From Conoideocrella luteorostrata (Eukaryota; Ascomycota; Sordariomycetes; Hypocreales; Clavicipitaceae): a DNA stretch of 64,000 bases. The translations under genes were made by a program, and so were the position numbers. The notes beneath the pieces are model-generated. The model searched no databases, was not told the origin of the DNA, and saw nothing but the letters and a program-made list of their open reading frames with translations. Of this stretch, positions 34,917 to 45,990 are shown piece after piece; the first letter of the stretch is position 1; every line of letters starts with the position of its first letter. The stretch covers positions 1 through 64,000 of the forward strand of contig JASWJB010000042.1 in NCBI GenBank assembly GCA_032433595.1. The letters run 5' to 3'.

Positions 34917-36286
34917 ATGAGGTTCCAAAAAGCTCTTGTCTTGGCCTTGGCCACAGCCGGTATAGCTGATGAGTACAAGGGCTGGGAAGACAATTACTAT
35001 GTGGAAGGAGTGAGTCGAACCATTTTACTGCGAAAACGAACACGAACCCCCTCTCCGTTTTACTTCATCATATCTCTTCATACCCTTCACTCCAGACAAA
35101 ATATGAAGTATTCTTTCCAGCATTTAAACGTTATATAAAACACACAGAAGCTCACTCTTTATAACCAAGTCTTACACTTGCTAATCGTACCAACTCCCTA
35201 TACAGACATGCAATCAAACAACCCAACAGTGTCAGATGAAAGTGTCGTACCACCTTCCGGATCCTCTACCAGGGACTGCCCAGAAGAAGGTAGCGACGAA
35301 GTCCATCGAGAGAAAATGCATTCCATATCAGGGACATCAGGTAAGCACGCGTCGATACTGCTTCTTTGCTATATGGCTTGTCTCGCGTCTACTAGCCAGA
35401 AGAAAGCCAAATGCTAACAGGAGGTTGTCGAAAGTGTCTCAAAGACGGCGACCCGTGTAACTGGAGCTACAAGAAAGTCCGTGCAACGTGCAGCTTGGAG
35501 ACTAATGAGATGGAGGGATATAAGAAGCTGGGGGGAGGCATTCTTTTACGTCCTTTCGAATCGGATTTCTTGGCCGCAGAGGAAGGCGGTAAGAGAAATG
35601 GAAAGGGTCCTATTGAAGATCCTGGCATTCCGCCCGGTGTTGGAATTCCTCCTCCTGCTCGCCGTCGTCGTCGTCTTCGTCGTAATGCAGACATAGAGGA
35701 AATTGAGAAGAGGCTTGCCAAGGCACAAGGCGGCGGACCTCCTCACCCTCCGGACCCTTTTCCTGATAATCCTCATCCACCTTACCGTCGTCGCGATAGA
35801 AATCGCGGAACTACTGAAGGGGAACCTGTCGTGACGGAACACTTCTCTAAGTTGCCGTTGTCCCATCATGATCAAGATGGACCAGACCTGCGTCCTCGTC
35901 GTAATGTATATCATGGACCTCCCGGGCCTCCTGGACCTCCTGACGGTTCCCCTCCTGTTCCCGGAACTGAAGGGGAGCCTGTCAAGACGGAGCACTTCTC
36001 TAAGTTGTCCTTATCCGATCACGGTCAAGACGGGCCAGACTTGCGTCCTCGTCGTAATGTATATCATGGACCTCCCGGACCTCCCGGACCTCCTGAACCT
36101 CCTGGACCTCCTGGAGCTCCTGATGATTCCTCGACGACTCCTAGGGTTGGAGTGGATTGGAGCCCGCTTTTTGGGCCAAAGGAATACCTAAAGGTGCCCA
36201 CTGACAAAGGCATCCACCGTCGACGTGATACAGAGCAAGGAACAACTGAGGAGGAGGAGTTTGATGAGACGAAGGAGTTCTCCTAG
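34917..36286 (+). CDS. Secreted Cys-rich protein with dibasic/GPP repeats
   Basis: Three-exon model join(34917..35009, 35206..35340, 35396..36286), 372 aa. Residues 1-17 form a signal peptide (MRFQKALVLALATAGIA). A small domain follows with seven Cys (TCNQTTQQC, ERKC, GGCRKC, DPC, ATC). The tail has a basic block (ARRRRRLRR) and a repeated unit: EGEPVxTEHFSKLxLS, a DQDGPDLRPRR-type segment ending in a dibasic site, then NVYHGPPGPPGPP. Two clear copies start at 35816 and 35969 (153-bp spacing). A third, diverged copy straddles the stop: TAG at 36284-36286 replaces the AAG (Lys) of copy 2, and the same frame runs on 58 codons to TAA at 36458-36460, including HPRRNTYQG. RR sites after a signal peptide suggest Kex2 processing in the Golgi. 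The acceptor at 35395 was chosen to keep frame; CAG at 35420 would break it. Confidence 0.65.
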
Positions 36287-36360
36287 TTGTCCTGGTTCGA
36301 TCATGGTCAAGACGGACCAGACCTGCATCCTCGTCGTAATACATATCAAGGACTTACTCT
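35816..36360 (+). repeat. Imperfect coding repeats of about 150 bp
   Basis: Copy 1 begins at 35816 and copy 2 at 35969. They share EGEPV, TEHFSKL, GPDLRPRRNVYHGPPGPPGPP. A third copy, about 36275-36345, keeps DHGQDGPDLHPRRNTYQG but lacks the GPP run and has an amber at its start. Between copies the Pro/Gly tract varies in length, as expected of slippage-prone codons. Confidence 0.85.
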
Positions 36361-38460
36361 GGAGGAAACGGAAAGGGTCTCCAATTTGTCCTTGTCCATT
36401 GGTCAGAACGAGCCAATGCTGCGTCCCCGTCATCTCCATCATCCCCGTCGTACGTGGTAAATTTTTCAGGTAGTATCGGAAGTTGGCTGCAGCTCTACCT
36501 GTGCTCTCAAAAGGGCTAGAAATAGGTTCTTAGATTCGTCCACTGTCATTACCGTCTGTCTAAATTTATATCATATTGCTTGAGCAAGATTTCTTGGCAT
36601 GCATGTGAACTCGAAATGTCATCGATACGCTTTTCGTGCTCGCTTACCCAGGGTCCTTCGCATCCACTAATTGCCTCTCTACAATAAACAGCCCCGGTTC
36701 GGCGTGGATGATTGCATCAGGGATCGAAGCTAGCCTCTATGAATACACACTCTGTAGCCCAGTAAAGTTGACCTCACTTGTCGGCTATCCTACAAGGCCG
36801 TCATTTAACACAGCAATGTAAGTATGAAGCAGAACCACAGGGCAGGCAAGTGACATACGGCGGACATTTTCCATATTTTTCCCGTGCTTACTCATGCTGG
36901 TATGATACTCCTATGACAAGCTAGTTGGTTCCTACTTTTGCATGAATTCCACCAAATTGTCGGCGATCTCGGGTAGGTGTGCGGAGCCCACGTGTCCCCT
37001 AGATTGGTATAATCTTATCCTTTCAATGTCAACAGATTGAAGGCAGAACCATCTCCTCTACTCCGTACACAGAGGAACTATTTTCCAAAACTAGTTTTCA
37101 GTACGAGACCCGCTTGAGTAGTTGGTCACTAGGTTATACTGGTTGACCGAACCTCTCCTTTGCGCGGCCGCCAGGCAGTTGGAGCGCTGCGAAAGGGTGC
37201 CTTCTCCACGTGCGCAAAGGTGACCTCTCTGGCCGTCTTGTGCTTCTAATCCCGGATATTGTAAGTTATGCATGGGCCGACGCTGAAGTCCTCTCCGGTC
37301 ACTCGCGTTAGCGTTCACTAGCAGATTCAGTGGCCCCGCAAGCACAGCCGGTTCGTTCTAGTTGCTTTCCAGCCTGCCACTTCGGGGAAGACGGCGGCGC
37401 CTCAGCAGAGCCGTCTCTCAGGGCAAGGAAGGCGGAATATTCATGACATCCTACAACAGAGCACGATGACGAATTGGGCTGCAGTCCGTTTGCATGTTCC
37501 TGGTGGCGCTCATATCACTCAAGCCACGCCCGTTTAACCCATACAGCCATTCTTAAATCCACAGCCAAGAACGGATGCCCAGGTGGGTTATGGCGGTTTC
37601 TCAACAACGAGCACATGGATTGGCCAGTCCCGTTGTCCGTTGAGCAGCTTGTGGCGGGGGAGTATATTGCACGGATGTGACTGTCGATCCGGCTGGTGCC
37701 ATGTTCAGTCCTAGCCTGTGTCGCTGGGGATCTCGCCATACTGTGCAATTAGATTGAATGTAACGATGGGCCACTTTGCCGCCGGAAGCTGGTGCACGTA
37801 CTTCGTATCTGGGGAACCAACAGCACCATCTCGTCCGGAAAGATCTGCCACCTCAGTCTATCCGAGACATGAGACACGCGAGCAGGCCCGTTGAGTGCGC
37901 TCTGCCTCGCGAGCTTGAAAATATAACTTGATGACCAGACGTTCCCCGCCAGCGTCAATGTGGTGACCATGATGATTTATCAACTCTAAACAGAGTATCA
38001 TAGTATTTCGATGGCTGACTGCGGCTGTGTCCTACCAAGCTGCATCTTGGGCAACTTACTCCGCCTCCAGCTCGTGCCCCAAACTCGCCAAGACCACTAA
38101 GACGTCAGCAAGGTGTATTTTGCCGGTAAGTTTCGACAGCGAGTTCCTGGAGAGAATAGCGTGTAATCGTGAGAGGCACATGAGAAGACACATGCTGCAG
38201 ATTCGGCTGGCTCCCGAAAACGACCGCATGTCGACGCAGGTGTAAGCCAATAGCTCGTTACTGTTCGCGATCTCTTGACCGGGCAATGCTTTCGAAAATA
38301 CGTGCATTTGCGGAGTACAATACAGACAACAGAAATAGACTCTCGTGGAAGTGCCCAAGCTGAAGCAACTAAGCGGCGCTATCGGTCTTTGACTCTGCTG
38401 GTTCATGTCCATGCCCAGGCCCATGGATGGGGGTGGTTCATGCCAGGCTTGGTGGTGGTG

Positions 38461-38500
38461 TGCATTGCGCATTGTGCATTGTGCATTGTGCATTGTGCAG
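38461..38500. repeat. Heptanucleotide microsatellite (GCATTGT)
   Basis: Five or so tandem copies of GCATTGT/GCATTGC in non-coding DNA. Both strands give spurious Cys/His-rich frames because of it. Confidence 0.85.
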
Positions 38501-39653
38501 TTGTGCACACGGTTAAAGGCAGGAACGACGCCGCCTCATCGATGCCCCCCCTCTCGAGAGCTGAATACAGCACGTCCCCTCGCAGCTCGATTCTCTCTTT
38601 TGAGCAAGACAATTAAACAAGCCACACCGAATACATCAGTTCAAGCTTGATCGAGTTCATTGTTGTGTTTGTTCTCACCCAGTCCGAGTGAGCCTTTTCT
38701 TCATGCGCCGGTGGTACCGCGCACAGCACAAATTTCAGGCCAACACATCCCGTACCTTGCCGTGCTTACATCCAGGTTCTCCGCCGCCCATCTAGTCATG
38801 CTACCGGCGGGCTAACAAGATGCTCGCCCTTCCACGAAGTACCTTTTCGTCTAGCACCTAAGTGTACGGCCCTTTTGTACGTATGCTGCCAGGTTTGGCC
38901 AGGAGCAAACGGGAAGCAAGCAATTGAGCACACGCTGCCATGCTGCCACGCTGCCTAATTGCAGGTTGCAGAGGTATTGGAACCATTTTGCGTTACTGCG
39001 GTCGTCAGAAAAGCGAATAAGCCGGACCGTCTTGAAAAAAGCCAGGGGCCATGGCTGGGGTTGTTCCCCTCTTTCCGCTGGCACTAGCCATGAATCGACT
39101 GGTATGGAGAGCCGACCCAGCGCAGTCCCCGCCGCAAATGGACCCGAGCCAAGCAACTTTTTGTGAACTTTTTGTAAACCTCAAGATCCAGGTCCGGCGC
39201 TCCGCTCTGGTCTTTGGACCGACGCACGTTGACCTGCCTCATGCGGGAGGTGATGTATCTGATAGGTGGAATACACAATGGGCCAGAACCTGCCCGCGTC
39301 CCCCCCCCCGGCTCGTCGCCTCTTTGGTTCTACCTCCACCACTTCTACCCAGGCACAAGTAACACAACTGAGGGCGACACAGTAGTTCAGTTGAGTTGTG
39401 CCGTCGGCAAGGATGCCTCTCCATGTCGTACAATATGCACGCCATGGACCCTCGACATCAAGGCTGGAAGGGCTGAGTTTGCATACTTCTGGTAGTTACT
39501 CGCATCCACAAGACACCGGCTCGGCTGCATCCGCCAAGAAACGCAACTTGGATTCCTCCCCATCTGAGCGCGTCCCCAATTGCCCCAGTAGGCTAGCATA
39601 CATCGTAGTAATGGTAGCACTACTCTGAAGTTGGCTCGCCATCTCATTTCCCA

Positions 39654-39660
39654 TATATAG
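39654..39660 (+). promoter_or_regulatory. Possible TATA box of the small secreted Cys protein
   Basis: TATATAG about 150 bp before the ATG at 39806, followed by pyrimidine-rich sequence, a common layout for strongly expressed fungal secreted proteins. Position and composition only. Confidence 0.4.
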
Positions 39661-39805
39661 GTTGCCAACTGCTAGCAACGATTCCTTCGTTCCTATCCTT
39701 TCCTGCCTGTCACCGACTTCCCGTAAGACTATTCTTCGCAACCCCAACCCAAGTCGCCGATCATATCAAACAAAAGACACAGCCAGTCTACTCAAACCAT
39801 TCGAA

Positions 39806-40319
39806 ATGAAGGCCGCCGTTGTTCTCTCTTTCGTCGTCGCTGCCGTTGCTGGCGCCATCGATGCCCGTGATGGTCGCTGCGGTGGTGACAACTGTGCTCG
39901 TCAAGTCACCGGTACCCGTGATGGCCTCACTCCTGTCTCTTCTCGCAAGGCCGACTGCTCCAACTTCATGAAGACCACTGTTGTCCCTGATGCTACGTAT
40001 GTCACCGTCACCTCCGATCAAGTCTCGAAGAGCCATATCAACTCGTCGTGAACCCAGCTAACTCTTATACAATAGCACCGTCACTGTTACTGTCACCGTT
40101 GACCCCGATGAGCCTGCCAAGACCAAGCGTGCTGTTGAGTACCGTGCCGCCACTGAGGCTCCCACTGCTGTCCCTGCTTACGCCTCTTCTTGCAACGAGG
40201 CCGGCAAGTACTCTTCTGCTTGCTCATGCTGGGGCATCACTGCCGTCCTCACCACCGCCCCTGTTCCCACCAAGACCGCCACCGTCACTGTTACTGCCGA
40301 CTTCTGCGAGGACCTGTAA
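39806..40319 (+). CDS. Small secreted cysteine-containing protein
   Basis: Two exons, join(39806..39996, 40076..40319), 144 aa. A clear signal peptide (MKAAVVLSFVVAAVAGAI) is followed by a mature protein with eight Cys: CGGDNC, ADC, SSC, SACSC and a C-terminal FCEDL. Thr/Val-rich stretches (TVTVTVTVD and TKTATVTVTAD) flank a SSACSCWGIT motif common in fungal secreted and cell-wall proteins. KTKRAVEY contains a possible Kex2 KR site. It is likely extracellular or wall-associated; its molecular role is unknown. The codons are strongly C-ending (GTC, ACC, GCC, CTC), unlike the sequence around it, which suggests high expression. The intron carries a CTAAC branch site and splices Thr (AC+C). Confidence 0.85.
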
Positions 40320-42661
40320 ATGGTTTGACCGAACTGGTTGGACAAAGGGCGATGTTTGCATTCAGTTGTTTGATATAAAGACCAAGTTACATGATGTAGT
40401 ACCGGGCTTGATTCCCATGTGACGGCTCCGGCTATGGGATTCCGACATGTTTTGGTTGTTAATGGGATTATGAGTGGGTTATGAAGATAGACAAGCCAGA
40501 TCCGACCAGGTTTTGATGTCGGATCTGCAGTCCAATTGATGTATTGTAATACACAAAATATAAAGAAATACGGGATTATACATCCTGGTGTACATGCAAT
40601 CACCCCCACAAGTTCATCTCAAACCGCGCGCGACGATCCGATGTGCCGATCTTGAAGCTTACTGTGTGTCTCACCTTGCCCATCCCCACTCATTGGTTTT
40701 CATCGATTGCTCAATAGGCGAACACGAGATTTCACAAGACTAATCCCGCAGTCAATCAATCCATCTGCTTGCCGTTTCTGCGTAGGTTTAATGACCTGCG
40801 ACGCTCGTCTCTAAAATGTCTCATGTCACTACTCCGTACAATTTGGCAACGTGTGACACAACAGGTACCTTAGGTCGGTAAATCGAGCGTCACAGACGGA
40901 GTACAAGCTGCACTGCAGTACCACGACAGCGCGTGCATTGGTATCAGACTAAGTCGTAAGCGGATACATCTTATGGATGCAATAAAAGAAGGTCATAACA
41001 TTGACGGCATTTGGATTCCTGAAACTCGCCCACGCAACTGGCTTGCACCCAGTTTCGGAGTCTGCAATGCAACACTGCTTGAATTGGGATTGTTACTGAC
41101 ATTCAATGTCCTGAATAGGCCAAAAGAAGCGACTTGATATTGGCGTCTCTTTGTTGTGAAGTGTGAGCGTGTGTTTTCCCACTCCATCGCTCGTCTCGCT
41201 GTTGATTGTGACATTCTCCAGCCACTTCGGCACAGCCAATAACATGCCTTGGTACACGTAGCAACTGACCAGAATTTCCCAACTCTTAAATCTTTTCAGT
41301 CTCATGAAAATGCCCCGTTTGGTGGGATAGTTCAGCTGCTTTGGTTTTACCCACAGTAACGTACTTTGTTGAACCAGTTTTGCCACGAGTGAGATCCATG
41401 CCCTTGGTTGAGAGTTACAACAAAGAAAACGCGGGGAGAGCACTCCGCCCTTTTTTAAAACTCTGCATCTCATGGGAGAAGAGTAAAACAGTTTGGTGGA
41501 AAATTATCACGCCTGCGAGTTCCGGTTACATGCGAGGGATGTACTCAATCCAGTGCACCGTTCAGGCTGCTCAAGACAAGTGATACCGGGACCACACTGA
41601 AGACGGTCTCGCAAACTCTTGGAAGTTGTAAAATTGGGAAGGACGGTTGAGGTTTTGAGCACAGAACGGCGAGAAGGTGTTATGAACCGACGCTGGAATG
41701 GATACAGCTGGAGGCACAAAATAATTGTCCACCTTCACGTCGTATCAACACTGCTCTAGGGTAGGACAAAGAAAATAGCCTTTGTATCTTCTGTCTCTGT
41801 ACGGAGTACACAATAGGACTCATGTTACTTGAATTCTGATAAGTTCTATTCAATGTTGTGCTATACGTACCTATCTGCCTAGCATAACAACGGGTTTGCA
41901 GGCCAACGATGGGTGCAAATGCACTGTGCCACCTACAGGTACAGTCAGTCGAGGGTAGTAACCCATCCTTCCAAACTCGTTACGTTTTCGCTAAACGAAC
42001 TTCTCGTCTCGACCAAATGAAAGATCGCGACGCCTGTGCTTACTAAATTAATCGATAACAACTTAAATTAAATTCGAAATTTGGCAGCAATTGCGCTTAC
42101 ATTACAATTGATTCAATGGCAATATCGGGTACGAACATTCCAATCGTGCCACAACGGCGGGAAGGCGGGAATCTCACGCGGGAGCACCCGCATTCCAGCC
42201 CCCGCGACATGCCCAGAAACTCCATTCAAAGAATAGCAGACGCCAGAGCCGACGTCATGAAAAGAATGAGCCCTTCAACACTATTCAATTTTGTAATAGT
42301 CAACGAACTAACAACTTGCCGGCGCTATGGTCTATCATTGGGGGGCATGGCTGTAAGAAAACCGCCCCACACCTTCGCCTCGTCGACCTAGCAACAGACG
42401 TAAACAAAACCCCGGCAGCCATCAGAGCCCAACCAACCACCATGAGCCACACAAGTTGCATACAGAGGGCGGGAAGCTAGCTCACCAATCCTGCTACTTG
42501 ACAACCATTTTGTGGCGGACCCCTTTTCGAAAAGTTTGTGTACAATCTATTTATCTGTTTTGAAAGCTGTACGTGGCTTGCCTTTCCGCCTTTTAAGCTT
42601 CCCGCTTCCCAGATACACGCTTATTCATTGTATACCCCATCTTGACGTCTCCGCCTTCTTG
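40320..42661. other. Long gene-free stretch
   Basis: About 2.3 kb. It includes TACTCCGTAC at 40830-40839, GACGGAGTACA near 40896 and GTACGGAGTACA at 41799-41810. An open frame at 42116-42391 and one on the minus strand near 41093-41473 have no recognisable content. The right end should hold the promoter and leader of the next gene. Confidence 0.5.
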
Positions 42662-45112
42662 ATGCCCAGACGAAATCGGCATCAGAACCTCGATTTCGAG
42701 ATACACGTCGACCCTTCTTGTTTGAGCGACCCAACGGATGCTATTCGTTCCACCATGGATCATGAGGATGTTGTAGGAGCCGGTGAGGTGCATACCGAGG
42801 AGAAGGCCAAAGGTGATGTTGATGAGGGCAGTTCGATGCTGAACGCCGAAGACATGCAACCTACGGTGGAGGATGTTCCTGATGCAGCTGAGGAGGCGTC
42901 AACTATATGCAGCACTAGCTACGTCGAAGATGACGTTGACGATTCGGAGGACAACACCGATCCTGATTCACGAAGACAGTCCTCCACGTCCACCAATGCG
43001 GATGGGGATGTCAGGCGTTGGCCATCTGTTAGAACCGAAGCATTGATTCATGCTGCCGCCAGAGACATTGTGGCTCATGTTGCTACTCGACCTCGTGACT
43101 CGCTTCAGAGTACCGCCGTCCCCGAAGAAGAGGAAAACAGCTTTGTGGCTGATTCCTATACCGAAAGTGCCCGACAGTCGTTGGGTGGTGAGTCCGAAGC
43201 AGGCCACAGTCACGTTTCCGAGAATGATGGTGAACGACAAACCGCCAATGTGGATGACGGTGGGGATAGCAGCTCTCATCACGAAAACGAAGACGATGTT
43301 TTCAGCGACAACAGTCCCAGAAGCTCGATGGGTTCCGTATCAGAGTCAGATCATCAGAGATTTTCACCCCAAAAGATCCGGTCTCCTCGAGTGTCGGACA
43401 TACCACAGTCAGACCAAGACGAAGATTTCATCCCAACGGTTCGAGGTACGCCTCGGCCACCGTTCAGATCGCCCTCCTCCGTAAAGGCGTTGCAGATGTC
43501 TTCACCGCCAGCGTCAGTCATCGGCACCCCACGATCTAACCGCCGTACTCCTAGGCCGACCGTGTCGCGGTTGGGGTCACCGAGTGTGTCGGCCCAGTTT
43601 TCACCCAAGAAGACGCCGCCTCGATTTAAGAGAAACACTCCGCCTCTAGTGTTGCTACATGTTACAGTAATGCCTTCCAGATGGCCTTGGGGTCATGTCC
43701 TCGATAGTGCGAACCCTAGCGACCTCACCCCTGAAGGGAAAACGCTTTGGGAATCTTGGAGACAGTTGCAAGATCGCACCGGCGACACGATTTCTGACCG
43801 CGGCATTCTCCTCCCCCACCCACAAAACGACTACGAAGTCCTGGAGGAGAGGCTTCTTGAAACTTTAGAGCTGCCTTTGAGGCGTAGAGCTCGAATTCTA
43901 GAATGTGGTCATTACTTAGGACCCTCCAATGAGACGTCTCTAACTGACGATATTGGGAGTGAAGACGATGAAGACTATAATGGTAATAATTCGCCCCGGC
44001 AGAGTGTGGCTCAGATTTCGCACTGGTGCAAGACTTGCCGCTCAGATGTACGGTATGAATCGCTTGGCCCTGGCAAAACTTTTCGCGTCAAGGTCTACGC
44101 CAGCAATGGGCTAATGTGCGCTGGCGCCTGGGGGGCTTGTTGGAAGGAAATGGAACGTGTTGACGTTGAACTGGAGCCTGTTGTCGACGGAAAACTTCAG
44201 GAAGAATTGGCTCTTCTGGCCGCTGAGCATGAACGAGCGCTGGACAGGCAAGCGGAAGAAGAGGAGGCGGCTGCCGCAGCTGCCGCGGCTGCTGTCGATG
44301 AGGAGCTACGGTTGAGAGAAAGTGCTGAGCAGACTTTTGTATCAGAGCCTGTAGAGACGTCACCTCAGCCTGAGATACCAGTCGAATCCAGCCCGTTGTA
44401 TAACGATGATCGTCGAGCGCAAGACGAAGAAAGATTGAGAGAAATCTACGGTGAAGACCCACCATCTAATACCGAGAGCTCGACTATACCACCTCGTCGA
44501 CAATCCGATTTTGTGGCACGAGAGACTCCGCCGTCACCCTCTGTGGAGGCGCTCGAGAGGCGAGAAGGTCGACGCGAGGAGCGACGAGACGTGAATAAGA
44601 CTGCGTCATTGCCCGAACTGATCTTTGAAGCTGTTAAGGTCCTAATGCAAGATCAGAAGAATATGATGATTGGACTACTTAGTCTACTGGTCCTTTTGCT
44701 GGCCGTTAGAAGCGGCAAGTCTCGGGATGAACTCGCCCTGGAGAGTACGCTCACTGCAGAGCCGGTGGCGCAGGTTTCTGTTGAGACCCCGGCTGAGGCT
44801 CGATCCGATTTGCGTATGGATAAACTCGACGATGTGGCTTGGGGAACGACAGAGGTACCGCACGAGCCAACTATTGCGGCAACCGCTGATGCCTGTGCTG
44901 CCTGCTCGAAAGCATTAGAGGCGGCTGAGATGTCTTTGAGAAGTATTCCTACCAGTACGGTAGAGTTGTTGAGCACTGTCACCCAGGAAGTGTATTTTAC
45001 TGTGACGGAGACGATGGTTGAGACCGCTACCGTGGAGGCTCTACCCACGAAGGCGGCGCCAATTGAAGAGGCTGTGTTAGGAGAGGCTCTGTTGGAAGAG
45101 GCTGTGTTTTAA
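42662..45112 (+). CDS. Large acidic conserved protein with C-terminal membrane segment
   Basis: Single-exon frame of 816 aa from the ATG at 42662; the frame is open further upstream without a better ATG. The first about 350 residues are acidic, Ser-rich and low-complexity, with many SP/TP sites (SPQKIRSPRVSD, SVIGTPRSNRRTPRP), as in heavily phosphorylated proteins. The middle holds a compact conserved region (VTVMPSRWPWGHVLDSANP, LELPLRRRARILECGHYLG, SHWCKTCRSDVRYESLG). A Glu/Ala coiled coil follows, then one hydrophobic helix (MMIGLLSLLVLLLAV, about residues 668-682) and a tail. From memory, proteins of this layout in Sordariomycetes are often labelled 'pathway-specific nitrogen regulator', but no DNA-binding domain is visible. 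A nuclear-envelope or ER membrane scaffold is as plausible. Function unassigned. Confidence 0.8.
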   Translation: MPRRNRHQNLDFEIHVDPSCLSDPTDAIRSTMDHEDVVGAGEVHTEEKAKGDVDEGSSMLNAEDMQPTVEDVPDAAEEASTICSTSYVEDDVDDSEDNTDPDSRRQSSTSTNADGDVRRWPSVRTEALIHAAARDIVAHVATRPRDSLQSTAVPEEEENSFVADSYTESARQSLGGESEAGHSHVSENDGERQTANVDDGGDSSSHHENEDDVFSDNSPRSSMGSVSESDHQRFSPQKIRSPRVSDIPQSDQDEDFIPTVRGTPRPPFRSPSSVKALQMSSPPASVIGTPRSNRRTPRPTVSRLGSPSVSAQFSPKKTPPRFKRNTPPLVLLHVTVMPSRWPWGHVLDSANPSDLTPEGKTLWESWRQLQDRTGDTISDRGILLPHPQNDYEVLEERLLETLELPLRRRARILECGHYLGPSNETSLTDDIGSEDDEDYNGNNSPRQSVAQISHWCKTCRSDVRYESLGPGKTFRVKVYASNGLMCAGAWGACWKEMERVDVELEPVVDGKLQEELALLAAEHERALDRQAEEEEAAAAAAAAAVDEELRLRESAEQTFVSEPVETSPQPEIPVESSPLYNDDRRAQDEERLREIYGEDPPSNTESSTIPPRRQSDFVARETPPSPSVEALERREGRREERRDVNKTASLPELIFEAVKVLMQDQKNMMIGLLSLLVLLLAVRSGKSRDELALESTLTAEPVAQVSVETPAEARSDLRMDKLDDVAWGTTEVPHEPTIAATADACAACSKALEAAEMSLRSIPTSTVELLSTVTQEVYFTVTETMVETATVEALPTKAAPIEEAVLGEALLEEAVF

Positions 45113-45501
45113 GTGCCGCCTCTAAAGGTAGGGGAAGATGCGGCGAATGACACAGAGTAACGTTGTTCTGTCACATTGCGAGCAACTTAGCTCAAGGGAT
45201 GGAAGATTTGAGAGAGATTGATGAAATTTTCTTGCGTTTGACATGACAACGAAATAGCATGATTGCAACATAAGCAAGCAAGCGTCTGACATGAGATTGA
45301 TTGGATTATGAATATTTGGATGGAATGGGTCAGATAGATGTATGTAGGTGAGACTGAATCCCTAAGAAATAAGTAATAGGACATGATTATACCAACTAGC
45401 CTCTCACCTCTGTAAAGAAGCTGAACACGGGACAACAAGTTACCACCGCGCGAATACAAAACAACGCTATCAATTGAAATGCTCAATTTAGACTATCCAA
45501 A
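45113..45501. other. Intergenic, between convergent gene ends
   Basis: About 390 bp of A/T-rich 3'-flanking sequence; nothing coding seen. Confidence 0.55.
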
Positions 45502-45990
45502 TCATAACTGAATATAAATGTCCATGCAATCGATCCGCCATTCCCTCTTTCCCAATAACGTTCTTAACCACTCAACCCCTAATCCCGTCCACTCTGCTCT
45601 TCTGGCCGAGATCCCGTCCGCTGCTGCACCGGCCAACGCCTTGGCCGTGGCATTCGCCATTTCCAGCATTGTGGTATTGAATGCTTCGTTGAGGTGCTCC
45701 GTCGTCGAGTCGAGAGAGGTGCTCGGTCTCGGGAGAAACCAGTTGCTGCGGAAGTCGAAGAAACATCGGTCGGACCAGTTACATGAGGTGAGGAAGAGGA
45801 TGAGCAGGAGAATCGAGCAGTAGACGCAGGGGCGGTTGAGGAAGTAGGTGCATATGAAAAAGAGGAAGATGAAAGCGGGAGAGGCGTTAGTTGGAATGAA
45901 GAGGAGCGGGAGCCAGCTGTGAGGATGGAAGTTAGACAAGCACTTCTTGTACGGGGGCCGGTCAATGACTTACCTTCGGAGGCAGAACAT
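45502..45990 (-). CDS. Small membrane protein of unknown function
   Basis: Two-exon minus-strand model complement(join(45502..45916, 45974..45990)), 143 aa. A 17-base first exon (MFCLR) is joined by a 57-bp GT-AG intron to SWLPLLFIPTNASPAFIFLF. There are two adjacent hydrophobic helices (about residues 7-27 and 36-50), then an amphipathic C-terminal half (HLNEAFNTTMLEMANATAKALAG ending WLRTLLGKREWRIDCMDIY). The layout suggests a tail-out ER or mitochondrial membrane protein. I recognise no family. The splice restores Ser (AG+C) and removes the only stop between the ATG and the long frame, which supports the tiny first exon. Without it no good start exists for the second exon. Confidence 0.6.

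Larger units (their letters stand above)
36461..39805. other. Long gene-free stretch
   Basis: About 3.3 kb with no recognisable gene. It holds TACTCCGTAC at 37059-37068, a GGAGTACA motif near 38312, a CATTGTG heptamer microsatellite at about 38461-38500 and a short run of C near 39300. The right end is the promoter of the secreted Cys protein. Confidence 0.5.

Noticed and set aside
38403..38616. Cys/His-rich frames on both strands around 38.5 kb
   Set aside because: Produced by the GCATTGT microsatellite.
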